Shown here one piece after another: positions 15,929 through 24,159 of a stretch of DNA of 24,202 nt. Both the position numbers and the translations under genes were made by a program. The notes beneath the pieces are model-generated. The model ran no database searches, was not told the origin of the DNA, and saw nothing but the letters and a program-made list of their open reading frames with translations. Within the stretch, counting starts at the first letter, position 1; every line of letters starts with the position of its first letter. The stretch comes from Clostridiaceae bacterium (GTDB taxonomy: Bacteria; Bacillota; Clostridia; Oscillospirales; Acutalibacteraceae), in contig JAEDHT010000030.1 of NCBI GenBank assembly GCA_016296885.1, forward strand, positions 1 through 24,202, given 5' to 3'.

Positions 15929-16132
15929 TTAATCATGTCCCCAGATATCTCCGCCATCATTGACGTCACCCTGTCTTTGTTCGGTGGTTCCGCCTGCGTC
16001 ATTTAAATTGTATCCATTGCCAAACCAATCTTCCCATGGATCAACAAAGTTATCCTGTGATTTCATTAATATGTTTATATTGCTTAATTTGTTAATAACA
16101 ACATTCGGCTTAGAATATTTAATTTTTTTCAT
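15929..16132 (-). CDS. Small cysteine-free peptide with own strong promoter
   Basis: A 67-residue peptide beginning MKKIKYSKPNVV and ending GGDIWGHD. An upstream in-frame ATG (16141) is possible, but GTGAG lies about nine bases before the ATG at 16132, which therefore looks better. The N-terminus is basic; the second half is rich in Gly, Asp, Asn and Trp (DPWEDWFGNG). No signal peptide or cysteine is visible. The start resembles that of the 56-residue peptide at 9909 (MKKI-Y-xP...). It has a near-perfect promoter and a clear terminator, so it is probably well expressed. It could be a RiPP-like precursor or a conserved small cytosolic protein; no modifying enzyme is in the window. Confidence 0.7.
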   Translation of the reverse strand: MKKIKYSKPNVVINKLSNINILMKSQDNFVDPWEDWFGNGYNLNDAGGTTEQRQGDVNDGGDIWGHD

Positions 16133-16191
16133 TTTAAGCATCTCACTTTACAATATATTTTATATAAAAATACACAACACTGTTTTTATTC

Positions 16192-16219
16192 ATTATATCA
16201 TAAAAAACATATATGTCAA
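16192..16219 (-). promoter_or_regulatory. Consensus sigma-A promoter of the minus-strand peptide gene
   Basis: On the minus strand: TTGACA (16214-16219), 16-base spacer, TATAAT (16192-16197) with extended TGa. Both hexamers match consensus exactly, the strongest-looking promoter in the window. It lies between the membrane protein gene and the peptide gene, making the peptide an independent transcript. Confidence 0.88.
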
Positions 16220-16257
16220 TACGTGAGAAGAATAAAAATGAAAAAATTAGGAAGAAA

Positions 16258-16650
16258 TTATTTGATTCTGATTTTTTTATTTACACCTAATATACCGCCT
16301 ATGCATCCGGACACAATTATTGCAACAGCTTTAGTTAATGTGTTTGCCGGGAGAAATGAACCAGACATGATTAGACCGGATATAATTGTTATTAACACCA
16401 TACAGCAGCCTATTATAGTTCCTGTAACTAATCCATTTCCTTTTTTTGGGGAGCAAAGAAATAATGCACTAAGAAAGACGGAGATGCACATTACTATAAG
16501 GGTGATAGGTTTCACAAAGTCTATCGGTATTAATTGACCTTTTACAAATATCATAGATATAGCACATATAATCGCAGTGAATATTATACAGGACAATATT
16601 ATGCCAAAGCTTAAAGTTTTTACTATAGATTTCGATGATTTTTCATTCAT
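16258..16650 (-). CDS. TIGR04086-like small membrane protein
   Basis: A 130-residue protein with four hydrophobic segments (about 10-35, 45-68, 74-98, 105-125) and GNGLVTGTIIG / SGCIGGILG glycine-rich helices. This layout and length fit the TIGR04086 membrane family of Clostridia, whose role is unknown; in many genomes it lies near yajC or the SCIFF peptide genes, neither of which is seen here. AAGGAG on the minus strand supports the start. No terminator is visible before the next promoter at 16219. Confidence 0.65.
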   Translation of the reverse strand: MNEKSSKSIVKTLSFGIILSCIIFTAIICAISMIFVKGQLIPIDFVKPITLIVMCISVFLSALFLCSPKKGNGLVTGTIIGCCMVLITIISGLIMSGSFLPANTLTKAVAIIVSGCIGGILGVNKKIRIK

Positions 16651-16809
16651 ATTATTACTCCTTACAAAATTGATGTTTTTTTCAAAGCATTTAGTAAATG
16701 TTTTTTACATTTTTGATGCTTGCTTTTATATAATTATATAAATGAATGAACAAAATATTACAAAAATGACATTTTTTAATTTTTTTTTAATATTTTTGTT
16801 GTTTTTCTA

Positions 16810-16838
16810 TTTACAAGACAAATAAAATATGATAGAAT
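16810..16838 (+). promoter_or_regulatory. Promoter of the B-repeat surface protein gene
   Basis: TTTACA (16810-16815), 17-base spacer, TAGAAT (16833-16838) with extended TGa. It rules out the in-frame ATG at 16829 as start. The bases between 16651 and 16809 are AT-rich with no recognised feature. Confidence 0.7.
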
Positions 16839-16888
16839 GTAGACCAACGATAAAGCTTATCAAACGATACTATTTGGAGGGACTACAT

Positions 16889-18622
16889 ATGAAAGCTACA
16901 AAAATTACTGCTTTAATAGCAGCCTTTATGGCACTTGCTGTTATCTTTACAGCAACATTTACATCGCCAAAGATCATGGCTTTGGATGACTTAAGTGCTG
17001 TTATCACTTATGATGGTAACGGTGGAAAGACCAACAACGATGAAACACAATATACAGACGATGATCTTGTGATCGATGAGAATAAGTTTGTATATGATGG
17101 CTATGAGTTTGATGGTTGGTATAATAACTCAGACTGTGATGGAGAGACTTTTACAGTAGGTTCGGAACTTCAAGTTTCTGTCACACTATATGCTAAGTGG
17201 AGAGTCACCGAAGCTTCTTTAAACACAGATTCTGATGATACCTCAACAGACAGCACAGAGGATACCTCAACAGATAGCAGTGTTGATTCTGACGATACAA
17301 ACACAGATTCGAGCTTGGCTTCTGATACAGATGATGGCATGATTTATGCTACTTTCTTTGGTAATGGTGGTCTTACAACAGATAGTGAAGACTCTGTAAA
17401 GACAGGTCCTTTTAAGCCATTTACATCAGCTGAAGCACAAGATGGAGATAAGATACCTGTAATTGAAAATCCATTCGTAAATGACGGTTACATATTTGTA
17501 GGTTGGAATACTAAGGCCGATGGCACAGGCACTTCCTTGGTTCCAGGCAAGCAAACAATGGGTAAAAAGGATCTTAGCTTCTATGCTATTTGGGAAAAGT
17601 CTGATGGTGTATACGTTATTTATAATGGTAACGGCGGTAAAACAACAGACAATGAAGAGACAGTAAAAGACGGCCCTTATAAGCCTTGCACAGACAATAA
17701 GTCTAAGGATGGCGACGCTATAAGTGTAGCTGATAATACTTTTGTTAGAGAAGGATATACCTTTAACGGCTGGAACACAAAAGCTGATGGTTCCGGAACA
17801 GCGCTTTCTGTAGGAAGATCCTTTATGATAACTAAGGATTACACGCTCTATGCTATTTGGGTTGAGAATTTAGAATCTAATGATACTAACACCGATTCAG
17901 AAGATTATGGCGATGGTGAATATCAGGTTACATATCTCCTTGATGGCACAGAAGAGGGCGAAAAATTAATTGGTGGCCGTTATGATGAGGGTGAAAAGGT
18001 TGTAACCTTAGATTTTGAAGGCGAAGCACCTGAAGGAAAAGTATTTGCTTATTGGGTGGCAGTAGGCGATACAACAGAGCGTCCTTTCAAGGCTGGTCAG
18101 GAGTTTGATATGCCAGCAGGACATGTATTGTTCAAGCCTGTTTTCAAAGCACCAAGTGAAATTACTTCAAGTGATTCTGACAGTGATACAGGCACAGATT
18201 CTGTAACTGATAGCGATAAGAAAGATGGCTTCTTTGTAACATATTCTGCAAATATTGGTACAGATAGCGAAGCAACATTTACAGATGGTCCTTATACATA
18301 TCGTGATGTAGTAGTTGCTAAAGCAAATACATTCACAAAAGACGGTTACACATTTGCTTGTTGGAACACAGCAGCTGATGGCACAGGCACAGATGTTATG
18401 ATTAATGATAAGTTCTATATGCCATCAAATGGTGTTACTCTATATGCAAAGTGGATTGTTGCCGGAACATCCTATACACCTAATACAAACGGTGGTTCTG
18501 CTTTCTCAGGCAGTGTTAAGACCGGTGTAGACAACACAATTGTATATATAGCATATGCAGTGCTTGCTATGTCAGTGATGACATTAATTGTATGCTCTTT
18601 GAAGAAAAAGAGAGAAAACTAA
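16889..18622 (+). CDS. Surface protein with five InlB-type B-repeats and C-terminal membrane anchor
   Basis: A 577-residue secreted protein; the start at 16889 follows GGAGGG. After a signal peptide (about 1-32) come five Listeria/Bacteroides (InlB B-repeat-like) beta-grasp units at about 37-104, 152-235, 243-324, 345-420 and 449-522; most carry the GY-F-GW and YAxW signatures, while unit 4 is divergent. They are joined by Ser/Thr/Asp-rich linkers (such as TDSDDTSTDSTEDTSTDS) that are probably extended. The end has SVKTGVD, a hydrophobic helix (about 549-570) and a KKKREN tail. This is the layout of a sortase signal but without LPxTG, so either a variant sorting motif or plain membrane anchoring. 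It is monocistronic, with a terminator directly behind. Such repeats occur in adhesins and surface scaffolds. Confidence 0.82.
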   Translation: MKATKITALIAAFMALAVIFTATFTSPKIMALDDLSAVITYDGNGGKTNNDETQYTDDDLVIDENKFVYDGYEFDGWYNNSDCDGETFTVGSELQVSVTLYAKWRVTEASLNTDSDDTSTDSTEDTSTDSSVDSDDTNTDSSLASDTDDGMIYATFFGNGGLTTDSEDSVKTGPFKPFTSAEAQDGDKIPVIENPFVNDGYIFVGWNTKADGTGTSLVPGKQTMGKKDLSFYAIWEKSDGVYVIYNGNGGKTTDNEETVKDGPYKPCTDNKSKDGDAISVADNTFVREGYTFNGWNTKADGSGTALSVGRSFMITKDYTLYAIWVENLESNDTNTDSEDYGDGEYQVTYLLDGTEEGEKLIGGRYDEGEKVVTLDFEGEAPEGKVFAYWVAVGDTTERPFKAGQEFDMPAGHVLFKPVFKAPSEITSSDSDSDTGTDSVTDSDKKDGFFVTYSANIGTDSEATFTDGPYTYRDVVVAKANTFTKDGYTFACWNTAADGTGTDVMINDKFYMPSNGVTLYAKWIVAGTSYTPNTNGGSAFSGSVKTGVDNTIVYIAYAVLAMSVMTLIVCSLKKKREN

Positions 18623-18657
18623 ACAAACTAGAGACTTATTTGTCCCCTAAATAAAAG

Positions 18658-18703
18658 AAATTCCAAGGCTTGCTGGTATTAATCGGGAGCCTTGGAATTT
18701 TTA
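18658..18703 (+). terminator. Strong terminator after the B-repeat gene
   Basis: AAATTCCAAGGCT (18658-18670) pairs perfectly over 13 bases with AGCCTTGGAATTT (18688-18700), followed by T residues. Confidence 0.93.
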
Positions 18704-18719
18704 TATGATAAAGACAAAA

Positions 18720-18752
18720 GGAACCACCGAGCAAATCGGTGATTCCTTTTTT
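18720..18752. terminator. Terminator at the end of the minus-strand cell-wall operon
   Basis: GGAACCACCGA (18720-18730) and TCGGTGATTCC (18736-18746) pair with one mismatch. T-runs are present on both sides (TTTTTT on plus; CCTTTTGTCTTT on minus), so it can end the operon running leftwards from 23324. Confidence 0.85.
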
Positions 18753-19500
18753 AGGCTTTTATAGTAATTATCAAATTTCCTTTTTTTGTTTTGCCGGTGA
18801 TTTCAATATATTCAAATCTGCCATAACCTCTTACAGTTACTTTGTCATTTTCTTTTATAGTGTAAGAGTTGTTTGTGAGCAATCGTCCATTTATAAAGAT
18901 TTTTTCTGCTGAAAAAAGCTTATTACAATCGTTCCTTGAGATCTTATATACAGACGCAATAATTACGTCGGCTCTAAGAGATGATACTTGTAAACTATGA
19001 CTTTCAATACTAATTTCTGATTCAGGAACCTCACCTGTAATACTGCATTTCACGGTTGTGTGCTTAACCTTATCCAAATTATCACAAATATAATCAGATA
19101 TTGTTTCTTTGACAAAAGCATATCCTATGTTCTTACTTAGTAGAATATCTCCTATTAGTTTGCGTTGTATTCCAAGGCCCATCAATGAGCCTAAAAAATC
19201 ACGATGACTCAGAGAATCTGCAAATTTCATAGAAACAGGCTCTATTTTTACACAAGATATCGGCACATCTTCACTGTAGCCGGTGCTTTTTTCATCACCA
19301 AACCTAATTATACCACGCTCAAATTTTTCATAGCCTCCAAGCACGCTATATGGTACAAATCCAAGTTCTTTGCTAATACCGTGAAAGATAGATATTTCTG
19401 CTATCGACAAAAAATCTGAATATGTGTAAATACACTTGTTGTAGGATTTGTTTGCCAGTTCGGTTAACCTTTTTATAAGAATATCATCACTTTTTATCAA
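18751..19500 (-). CDS. ylmH: YlmH, S4-domain RNA-binding protein
   Basis: A 249-residue protein of the YlmH family. The N-terminal two-thirds contain the family block SHRDFLGSLMGLGIQRKLIGDI (about 107-128). The C-terminal S4 RNA-binding domain covers about 175-235 (SSLRADVIIASVYKISRNDCNKLF...VFINGR-like...DKVTVRGYGRF). Family members bind ribosomes in quality control of stalled nascent chains (overlapping with RqcP) and are often placed beside division or cell-wall genes. Here it follows the penicillin-binding protein gene with only three bases between, as last gene of the operon. Confidence 0.9.
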   Translation of the reverse strand: MIKSDDILIKRLTELANKSYNKCIYTYSDFLSIAEISIFHGISKELGFVPYSVLGGYEKFERGIIRFGDEKSTGYSEDVPISCVKIEPVSMKFADSLSHRDFLGSLMGLGIQRKLIGDILLSKNIGYAFVKETISDYICDNLDKVKHTTVKCSITGEVPESEISIESHSLQVSSLRADVIIASVYKISRNDCNKLFSAEKIFINGRLLTNNSYTIKENDKVTVRGYGRFEYIEITGKTKKGNLIITIKA

Positions 19501-19503
19501 TAC

Positions 19504-20874
19504 TTAGTCACCGCTTCTCATGTTTTGTGATATGACCTCAAGTGTCTGAGATACCACTTGTCCTGCACTATAAAATCCCAAACCTCCGTTTTCAATTACA
19601 CATGAAAATGCAAGAGGACAATCATCATCTAGGGTATAACCGGTTATCCAGCCGTGAGCCTCTTCATCAGAGCCCACCTCAGCTGTTCCTGTTTTGGCGC
19701 ATACAGTGAGGGATGGAAAATTCCAATCACCGTAATAATCTCTTACAGTGGCTCTCATCATTTCACCCACCTTTTTTGCGGTAGATGCCTTTAATAATGG
19801 TTTACTATTAGTGAGTTTTGATAAATCGAGTATGGATGAGTTTTTTACAGTATGTGGAATCATAGCGACACCGCCCCTTGCTATTGCACTGGATAGTATA
19901 GCAAGGTTCATGGGGCAAACCTCGTTTGTGTATTGTCCAATTCCAGACCACGCTACCTCACTCATTGTTGCTTTACTTAGGTCAAAATGGCCGATAGCAG
20001 TTGGATTTCCGTCAATTTTGTATGATGATGTGATCCCCAACTGATCAGCATATTTTTTTAATGTGTCCTTACCCAGCTCACAGGCAAGCTCAGCAAAAGC
20101 TATATTACAAGAATGCGACATAGCCTGTTCTAGCGTGATATCGCCATGTTCATCCATGCAGACTACTTTCCCACCGTCGATATCTGTGCTGCCTTCACAG
20201 TGAAATGTTCTTGATTCTACTCCACTGATATTTTCCAATGCGGCACACATCGTGACAATTTTAAATGTAGAGCCTGGTGTGTAAAGTGCAGAAATCGTTT
20301 TATCGAGGTATGCACCATCATATTTGGTATCATCGCTTGAAATCTCAGGAGGATTTGCAGGATCATATGTAGGTGTGCTTACAGAACACATTATTTCACC
20401 TGTCTTATAATTATAAACAACAATAGCACCCTTTCTCCCGGCCATGGCTTCATAAGCAGTGGCACAAGCAGCGCTGTCTATGGTCAGCGTTATGTCTTTT
20501 TTACTTGTCATTGCAGTAGGTGATGCCACACCAAAGATAATATTATATCCATTTATGCTGGAACGATATATGCTCTGAATGGCTGTAGATATATTAGTGC
20601 TTGTATCTCCCACAGTGTGCAATGTGGCTTCTCTTACAGATTGTATAGGATTGTATAAGCGTTCGCCATCGCTTGAATAGGCGAGAGGTGCACCGTAGCA
20701 ATCAGATATTGTACCACCATTTGATATTCCCAGTCCGTCAAAATGTCCGTTATATGGCATATTCGCCCATGACTTGGCGCTAGTTAAATATCTGGATGTA
20801 AATACGGAAATACCTATTAGAAATAGCAACGCAAACAAAAATACAAAATACGAACGTATTCTTATTCTTTTCAT
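19504..20874 (-). CDS. Class B penicillin-binding protein (PbpA-like transpeptidase)
   Basis: A 456-residue peptidoglycan transpeptidase with one N-terminal membrane helix (about 8-28). The three active-site motifs are intact: S202-T-F-K205 (PGSTFK, nucleophile serine), S255-C-N257 and K394-T-G396 (CAKTGTAEV). The short N-terminal part matches the compact PbpA type found next to FtsW/RodA genes in Clostridia and Actinobacteria, rather than a full-length PBP2/SpoVD. The SEDS glycosyltransferase lies 20 bases upstream; the two proteins probably form one synthase. There is no PASTA domain. Confidence 0.93.
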   Translation of the reverse strand: MKRIRIRSYFVFLFALLFLIGISVFTSRYLTSAKSWANMPYNGHFDGLGISNGGTISDCYGAPLAYSSDGERLYNPIQSVREATLHTVGDTSTNISTAIQSIYRSSINGYNIIFGVASPTAMTSKKDITLTIDSAACATAYEAMAGRKGAIVVYNYKTGEIMCSVSTPTYDPANPPEISSDDTKYDGAYLDKTISALYTPGSTFKIVTMCAALENISGVESRTFHCEGSTDIDGGKVVCMDEHGDITLEQAMSHSCNIAFAELACELGKDTLKKYADQLGITSSYKIDGNPTAIGHFDLSKATMSEVAWSGIGQYTNEVCPMNLAILSSAIARGGVAMIPHTVKNSSILDLSKLTNSKPLLKASTAKKVGEMMRATVRDYYGDWNFPSLTVCAKTGTAEVGSDEEAHGWITGYTLDDDCPLAFSCVIENGGLGFYSAGQVVSQTLEVISQNMRSGD

Positions 20875-20894
20875 ATCAAATATACACCACGATT

Positions 20895-22568
20895 CTATTT
20901 TTGTCTCAATCTGGTTTTGTAAGTTCTTTCGTCAGCTGCTTTTATAAATGCAATCAATCCCCAACAGCTTATCATACTGGAACCACCTAAACTTATAAAC
21001 GGTAATGTAACACCTGTAAGTGGTAATATGTCTGTTGCACCGAAAACATTGAGTGAAGTCTGCACCACCAACAAACCTGCAGCACAGCAAGCACTTATAG
21101 AATAAAACGTACTTCTGCTAAGTGTTGTTATATTTCTGGCATAAAATACAAGTGATATTATACTTATCACAATTGCCAAGGCACATATCAAGCCCATTTC
21201 TTCGCAAACCATTCCAAATACAAGGTCATTTTCACTTGCAAATATCTGCTTTAAGTAGCCGTTACCCAAGCCGACGCCAAAAAGACCTCCACTTGCGCTA
21301 TATGTCAGCACACGTGCCTGTTGATATGCTTCGTCATTATAATAATCCCATACGTGCCCCCAAGCCATAAATCGATCAGCTACATACGGCTTAAAATATA
21401 GAATTATCATTGCGCCAAACACAGCGGCAACAAGTGCAAGGATTACCGTCTTATAATCGCCGGAGCGAGTGATGGAAATGATCAAAAATGTTGCAAAAAA
21501 AATCAATGCTGTACCAAAATCACTCATTAAAAAAAGAGCACCGATACAAATGGCTGAAAAGAGAATAAATTCTGTCAAGTTTCGATTAGTTTGCAAAACA
21601 TCCAGTGTGGCAGCACCAACAAAAATAAAAACAACCTTAACAAGCTCTGATGGTTGCACAGTGATACTTCCTATCTGTATCCAGTTTTGTGCGCCACTTC
21701 TCACAGTTCCAAACACAAGGTTTATTGCAAGCAGGATAACAGCCCCTACCATAGCGGCTATCCTTAGTTTCATAAGTTTATCGGGACTTTCTAATAATTT
21801 AATTATCACCATGAAAAGCACAATTCCAATAACAGCAGATATCATCTGCACATATGCCTGACGCATACTTTGTCTTACTAACAGGCTAAGCCCAATACCC
21901 GTGAGAAAACACCCCAAGGTCTCTATCTCAAAGCTTGGTCGTCTCAAAATTCCCCTGCTTATAGCATAAAAAACAAAAACTATAGCACTGTATATGCCAT
22001 AAAGCATAAACGAGTCGGATAGAAATCCGTCTATAGAAAAAGCGGTCTCTGTGAAGCATATTAAGAGGGTAAAAAGCATTAAAATCAGTAGAGGGAAAGG
22101 CCTTATTGCCCTTTTTTTATGAATTGTAGAGTGTTCATCATTAATAGCAGAGTCATCACCCGTTTTTACTGTGAAGCAGGTTGTACCAAGTCTTATGGTA
22201 TCTTCTAAAAATATTTGAGTTCTTCCGTAACATCTTTCTTCATTTACATACACACCTGCTTTTGAGTTAGTATCTGTTATGAACCAACCCTCGTTTCTTC
22301 TAAGTAATACAGCATGATCACGAGATGCGGTTGTATCCGGTATGTATATGTCACTTCCCTTACTTCTGCCGATGGAGTTTTCCCAATAATACACCGGAAT
22401 ATTTTCGTCGGTATTTGCATTGTATAGAGTTATTAATGCCCTTTTTTCACGTTGATGACTCTTCATACTGGAGTAGCACTTCACGATGACAAAGATTACA
22501 AGAAAAGGCAATATTACACGAAGAACAAATACACCATATTCACTTATTATACTTATTATATCCTCCAT
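20895..22568 (-). CDS. FHA-SEDS fusion (FtsW/RodA-family peptidoglycan glycosyltransferase)
   Basis: A 557-residue membrane protein. A first membrane helix (about 13-30) precedes a cytosolic FHA domain (about 60-140) with its key residues GRSKGSDIYIPD (67-78), SRDH (82-85) and VYVNE (N109), which in the family bind phosphothreonine. From about 157 on follows a SEDS domain with about ten membrane segments and its signatures: GAQNWIQIGSITVQPSELVK (292-311), SDFGTALIF (349-357), ENDLVFGMVCEEMGL (446-460, including the likely catalytic Asp448) and GVTLPFISLGGSSM (519-532). SEDS proteins polymerise glycan strands with a class B PBP, which is the next gene. The fusion suggests control by a Ser/Thr kinase; none is in the window. 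Confidence 0.93.
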   Translation of the reverse strand: MEDIISIISEYGVFVLRVILPFLVIFVIVKCYSSMKSHQREKRALITLYNANTDENIPVYYWENSIGRSKGSDIYIPDTTASRDHAVLLRRNEGWFITDTNSKAGVYVNEERCYGRTQIFLEDTIRLGTTCFTVKTGDDSAINDEHSTIHKKRAIRPFPLLILMLFTLLICFTETAFSIDGFLSDSFMLYGIYSAIVFVFYAISRGILRRPSFEIETLGCFLTGIGLSLLVRQSMRQAYVQMISAVIGIVLFMVIIKLLESPDKLMKLRIAAMVGAVILLAINLVFGTVRSGAQNWIQIGSITVQPSELVKVVFIFVGAATLDVLQTNRNLTEFILFSAICIGALFLMSDFGTALIFFATFLIISITRSGDYKTVILALVAAVFGAMIILYFKPYVADRFMAWGHVWDYYNDEAYQQARVLTYSASGGLFGVGLGNGYLKQIFASENDLVFGMVCEEMGLICALAIVISIISLVFYARNITTLSRSTFYSISACCAAGLLVVQTSLNVFGATDILPLTGVTLPFISLGGSSMISCWGLIAFIKAADERTYKTRLRQK

Positions 22569-22580
22569 ATAGATTCACCC

Positions 22581-23324
22581 TTATTTTACTTTTTTATTGT
22601 TACCTATTTTCATTGATATCTCGACAGGATCAGTTGTAAGCTTTGATTGCTTTTTGTATTGTTCACGCTTTTTCTCTCTCAATTTAAATTTAAACAGCAT
22701 ATTATCAGCCCAATCGCTGTCAATTTTGAGAAAACCGGTCATGTTCTTGTCTAGCATAGCAGTTTTTCTCACTATATATTCTGCTTTTTGATACACTTCC
22801 ATTCTGGTGCTTTGACAGTAAGGCCCCGAATCTGTGTCAAATTCAAAACCTATCGTGTTTTTCTCCTGATAACAGAAGGAAAATGTTCCTTTAAGAATTT
22901 TCTTATCACCTTTTTCTGTTATTACATTGGCTACAGCCAGCTTTGTGATTTCTATAGCCATGTCATCCAGACCTGATTCCAAGATAAGTATTTTTTCTTT
23001 CATTGTGTCTAAATCAGCCACAATTCTTCTCTTGATTGGTTTCATGTCTTTAAATTCTTCTTCAAGTGCAGTATCTATAATTTTACTGCTCTGTATCATA
23101 GGTATGTAATACACCATAAATCTGTTTTCCATGTCACAGTATAGCAGAGGGTGCTTAATCTCAATCGTTTTACTGCAATATCTACACATACGGTTAAAAA
23201 TATCTCCGCTTAATAGCTTGTTTTTCATTTCAGGAAAAAGGGTTATGTTTATTGTAGGATAAACATTTATGTTTTGTTGTTTGTTGCAATGAGGACAAGT
23301 TACTTTTTTAACTTCAAAGTTCAT
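22581..23324 (-). CDS. CpXC-domain protein
   Basis: A 247-residue soluble protein starting with a zinc-ribbon-like CpXC domain: CPHC (about 10-13) and CRYC (about 47-50), followed by HPLLYCDMENRFMVYYIP typical of the family. The rest is helical and mixed without a recognised domain, ending in a lysine-rich tail. It is the first gene of the operon, 12 bases before the FHA-SEDS gene, so a role linked to cell-wall synthesis is possible, but the family function is unknown. The ribosome site is weak. A better Shine-Dalgarno sequence upstream (AAAGGAAAAG) serves an eight-codon frame instead, which might be a leader. Confidence 0.75.
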   Translation of the reverse strand: MNFEVKKVTCPHCNKQQNINVYPTINITLFPEMKNKLLSGDIFNRMCRYCSKTIEIKHPLLYCDMENRFMVYYIPMIQSSKIIDTALEEEFKDMKPIKRRIVADLDTMKEKILILESGLDDMAIEITKLAVANVITEKGDKKILKGTFSFCYQEKNTIGFEFDTDSGPYCQSTRMEVYQKAEYIVRKTAMLDKNMTGFLKIDSDWADNMLFKFKLREKKREQYKKQSKLTTDPVEISMKIGNNKKVK

Positions 23325-23442
23325 AGTGTCTATTGTGATGCAACTATAAAAGGCATCTTTTCCTTTCCGTATATTTACAGATAACTAGCTTTATATATAA
23401 TAACACATAAATTCCAAAAATAATAGAATTTTTTTAAAAATA

Positions 23443-23471
23443 TTGACATATCGCAAAAAAACGTACATAAT
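23443..23471 (+). promoter_or_regulatory. Promoter of the helical/acidic protein gene
   Basis: TTGACA (23443-23448), 17-base spacer, CATAAT (23466-23471). It lies in the 176-base divergent gap shared with the cell-wall operon. Confidence 0.75.
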
Positions 23472-23500
23472 AATAGTAACAATACGTTGGAGGTATATTT

Positions 23501-24088
23501 ATGAACATAAATGATTTAGCAGATAAAATAGGAAAGACAATTTCTGATACGCTTGATTTTATTTCTGATAAAAATAAAACCAATGCAAAGCTAAGCAGAA
23601 TTAAAACTTCAATGCGTCATGAGATAGGCGTGTTGGATAATTGTTATATTGAGCTTGGTAAATACTGCTATGAAAATATGCGTAATGATGGAAATTCTGA
23701 TTTAGAGGAGCTTTTTGCTACCATCGAAAGCACAAAGGCTAATATAAAGGAGCTGTCCGAAAAATATAAAGAGTTAAAAAACGGTTTTCCTATAAATGAT
23801 GAGCCTGAATATGAAATTATAATAGAAACCGAAGACGAACCAAATATGTGTGAATCAGCCTGTGAGTGTGACGGCAAATCAGATAACTGTGTGTGCGAAA
23901 ACGCAGTTAATGCAGATGCTTTATCTTCAAATGATGATATAGATGATTCTCCTGTTTCAGAGCCTGCAAGGAAGACAATTGGGATGATACTTAATTCAAA
24001 CAAAGATTCTGAAATTGCAGACGATGTGCCGGATTTCTCTGCAGAGATAGATGAGTGTATTGAAGACTCAGAGGCTGAAGACGACTAA
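23501..24088 (+). CDS. Helical protein with long acidic tail, function unknown
   Basis: A 195-residue cytosolic protein with a GGAGG ribosome site and strong promoter. Residues about 5-105 are helical, probably coiled coil (IELGKYCYENM...LEELFATIESTKANIKELSEKYKEL). This resembles the N-terminal part of small clostridial proteins that end in a zinc ribbon. Here the zinc ribbon is replaced by an acidic tail (about 108-195) rich in Asp, Glu, Ser and Asn, with a small cysteine group (CESACECDGKSDNCVCE, about 127-143). Function unknown. It is monocistronic and divergent from the cell-wall operon. Confidence 0.7.
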   Translation: MNINDLADKIGKTISDTLDFISDKNKTNAKLSRIKTSMRHEIGVLDNCYIELGKYCYENMRNDGNSDLEELFATIESTKANIKELSEKYKELKNGFPINDEPEYEIIIETEDEPNMCESACECDGKSDNCVCENAVNADALSSNDDIDDSPVSEPARKTIGMILNSNKDSEIADDVPDFSAEIDECIEDSEAEDD

Positions 24089-24117
24089 AAACTATAATTA
24101 AAAATAATCTATGATTT

Positions 24118-24152
24118 AAAACGATATGGCTTAAATAGTCATGTCGTTTTTT
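24118..24152 (+). terminator. Terminator after the acidic protein gene
   Basis: AAAACGATATG (24118-24128) pairs with CATGTCGTTTT (24140-24150) with one mismatch, ending in a T-run. Confidence 0.8.
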
Positions 24153-24159
24153 GTTGTAT

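Noticed and set aside
15929..16132. Six-cysteine SCIFF-type ranthipeptide next to a TIGR04086 protein
   Set aside because: The peptide has no cysteine and no radical SAM partner, so it is not SCIFF despite the suggestive neighbour.
16223..16537. Plus-strand open frame of 104 codons opposite the small membrane protein
   Set aside because: The minus-strand frame has four clear membrane helices and a good ribosome site; the plus frame has no such support.
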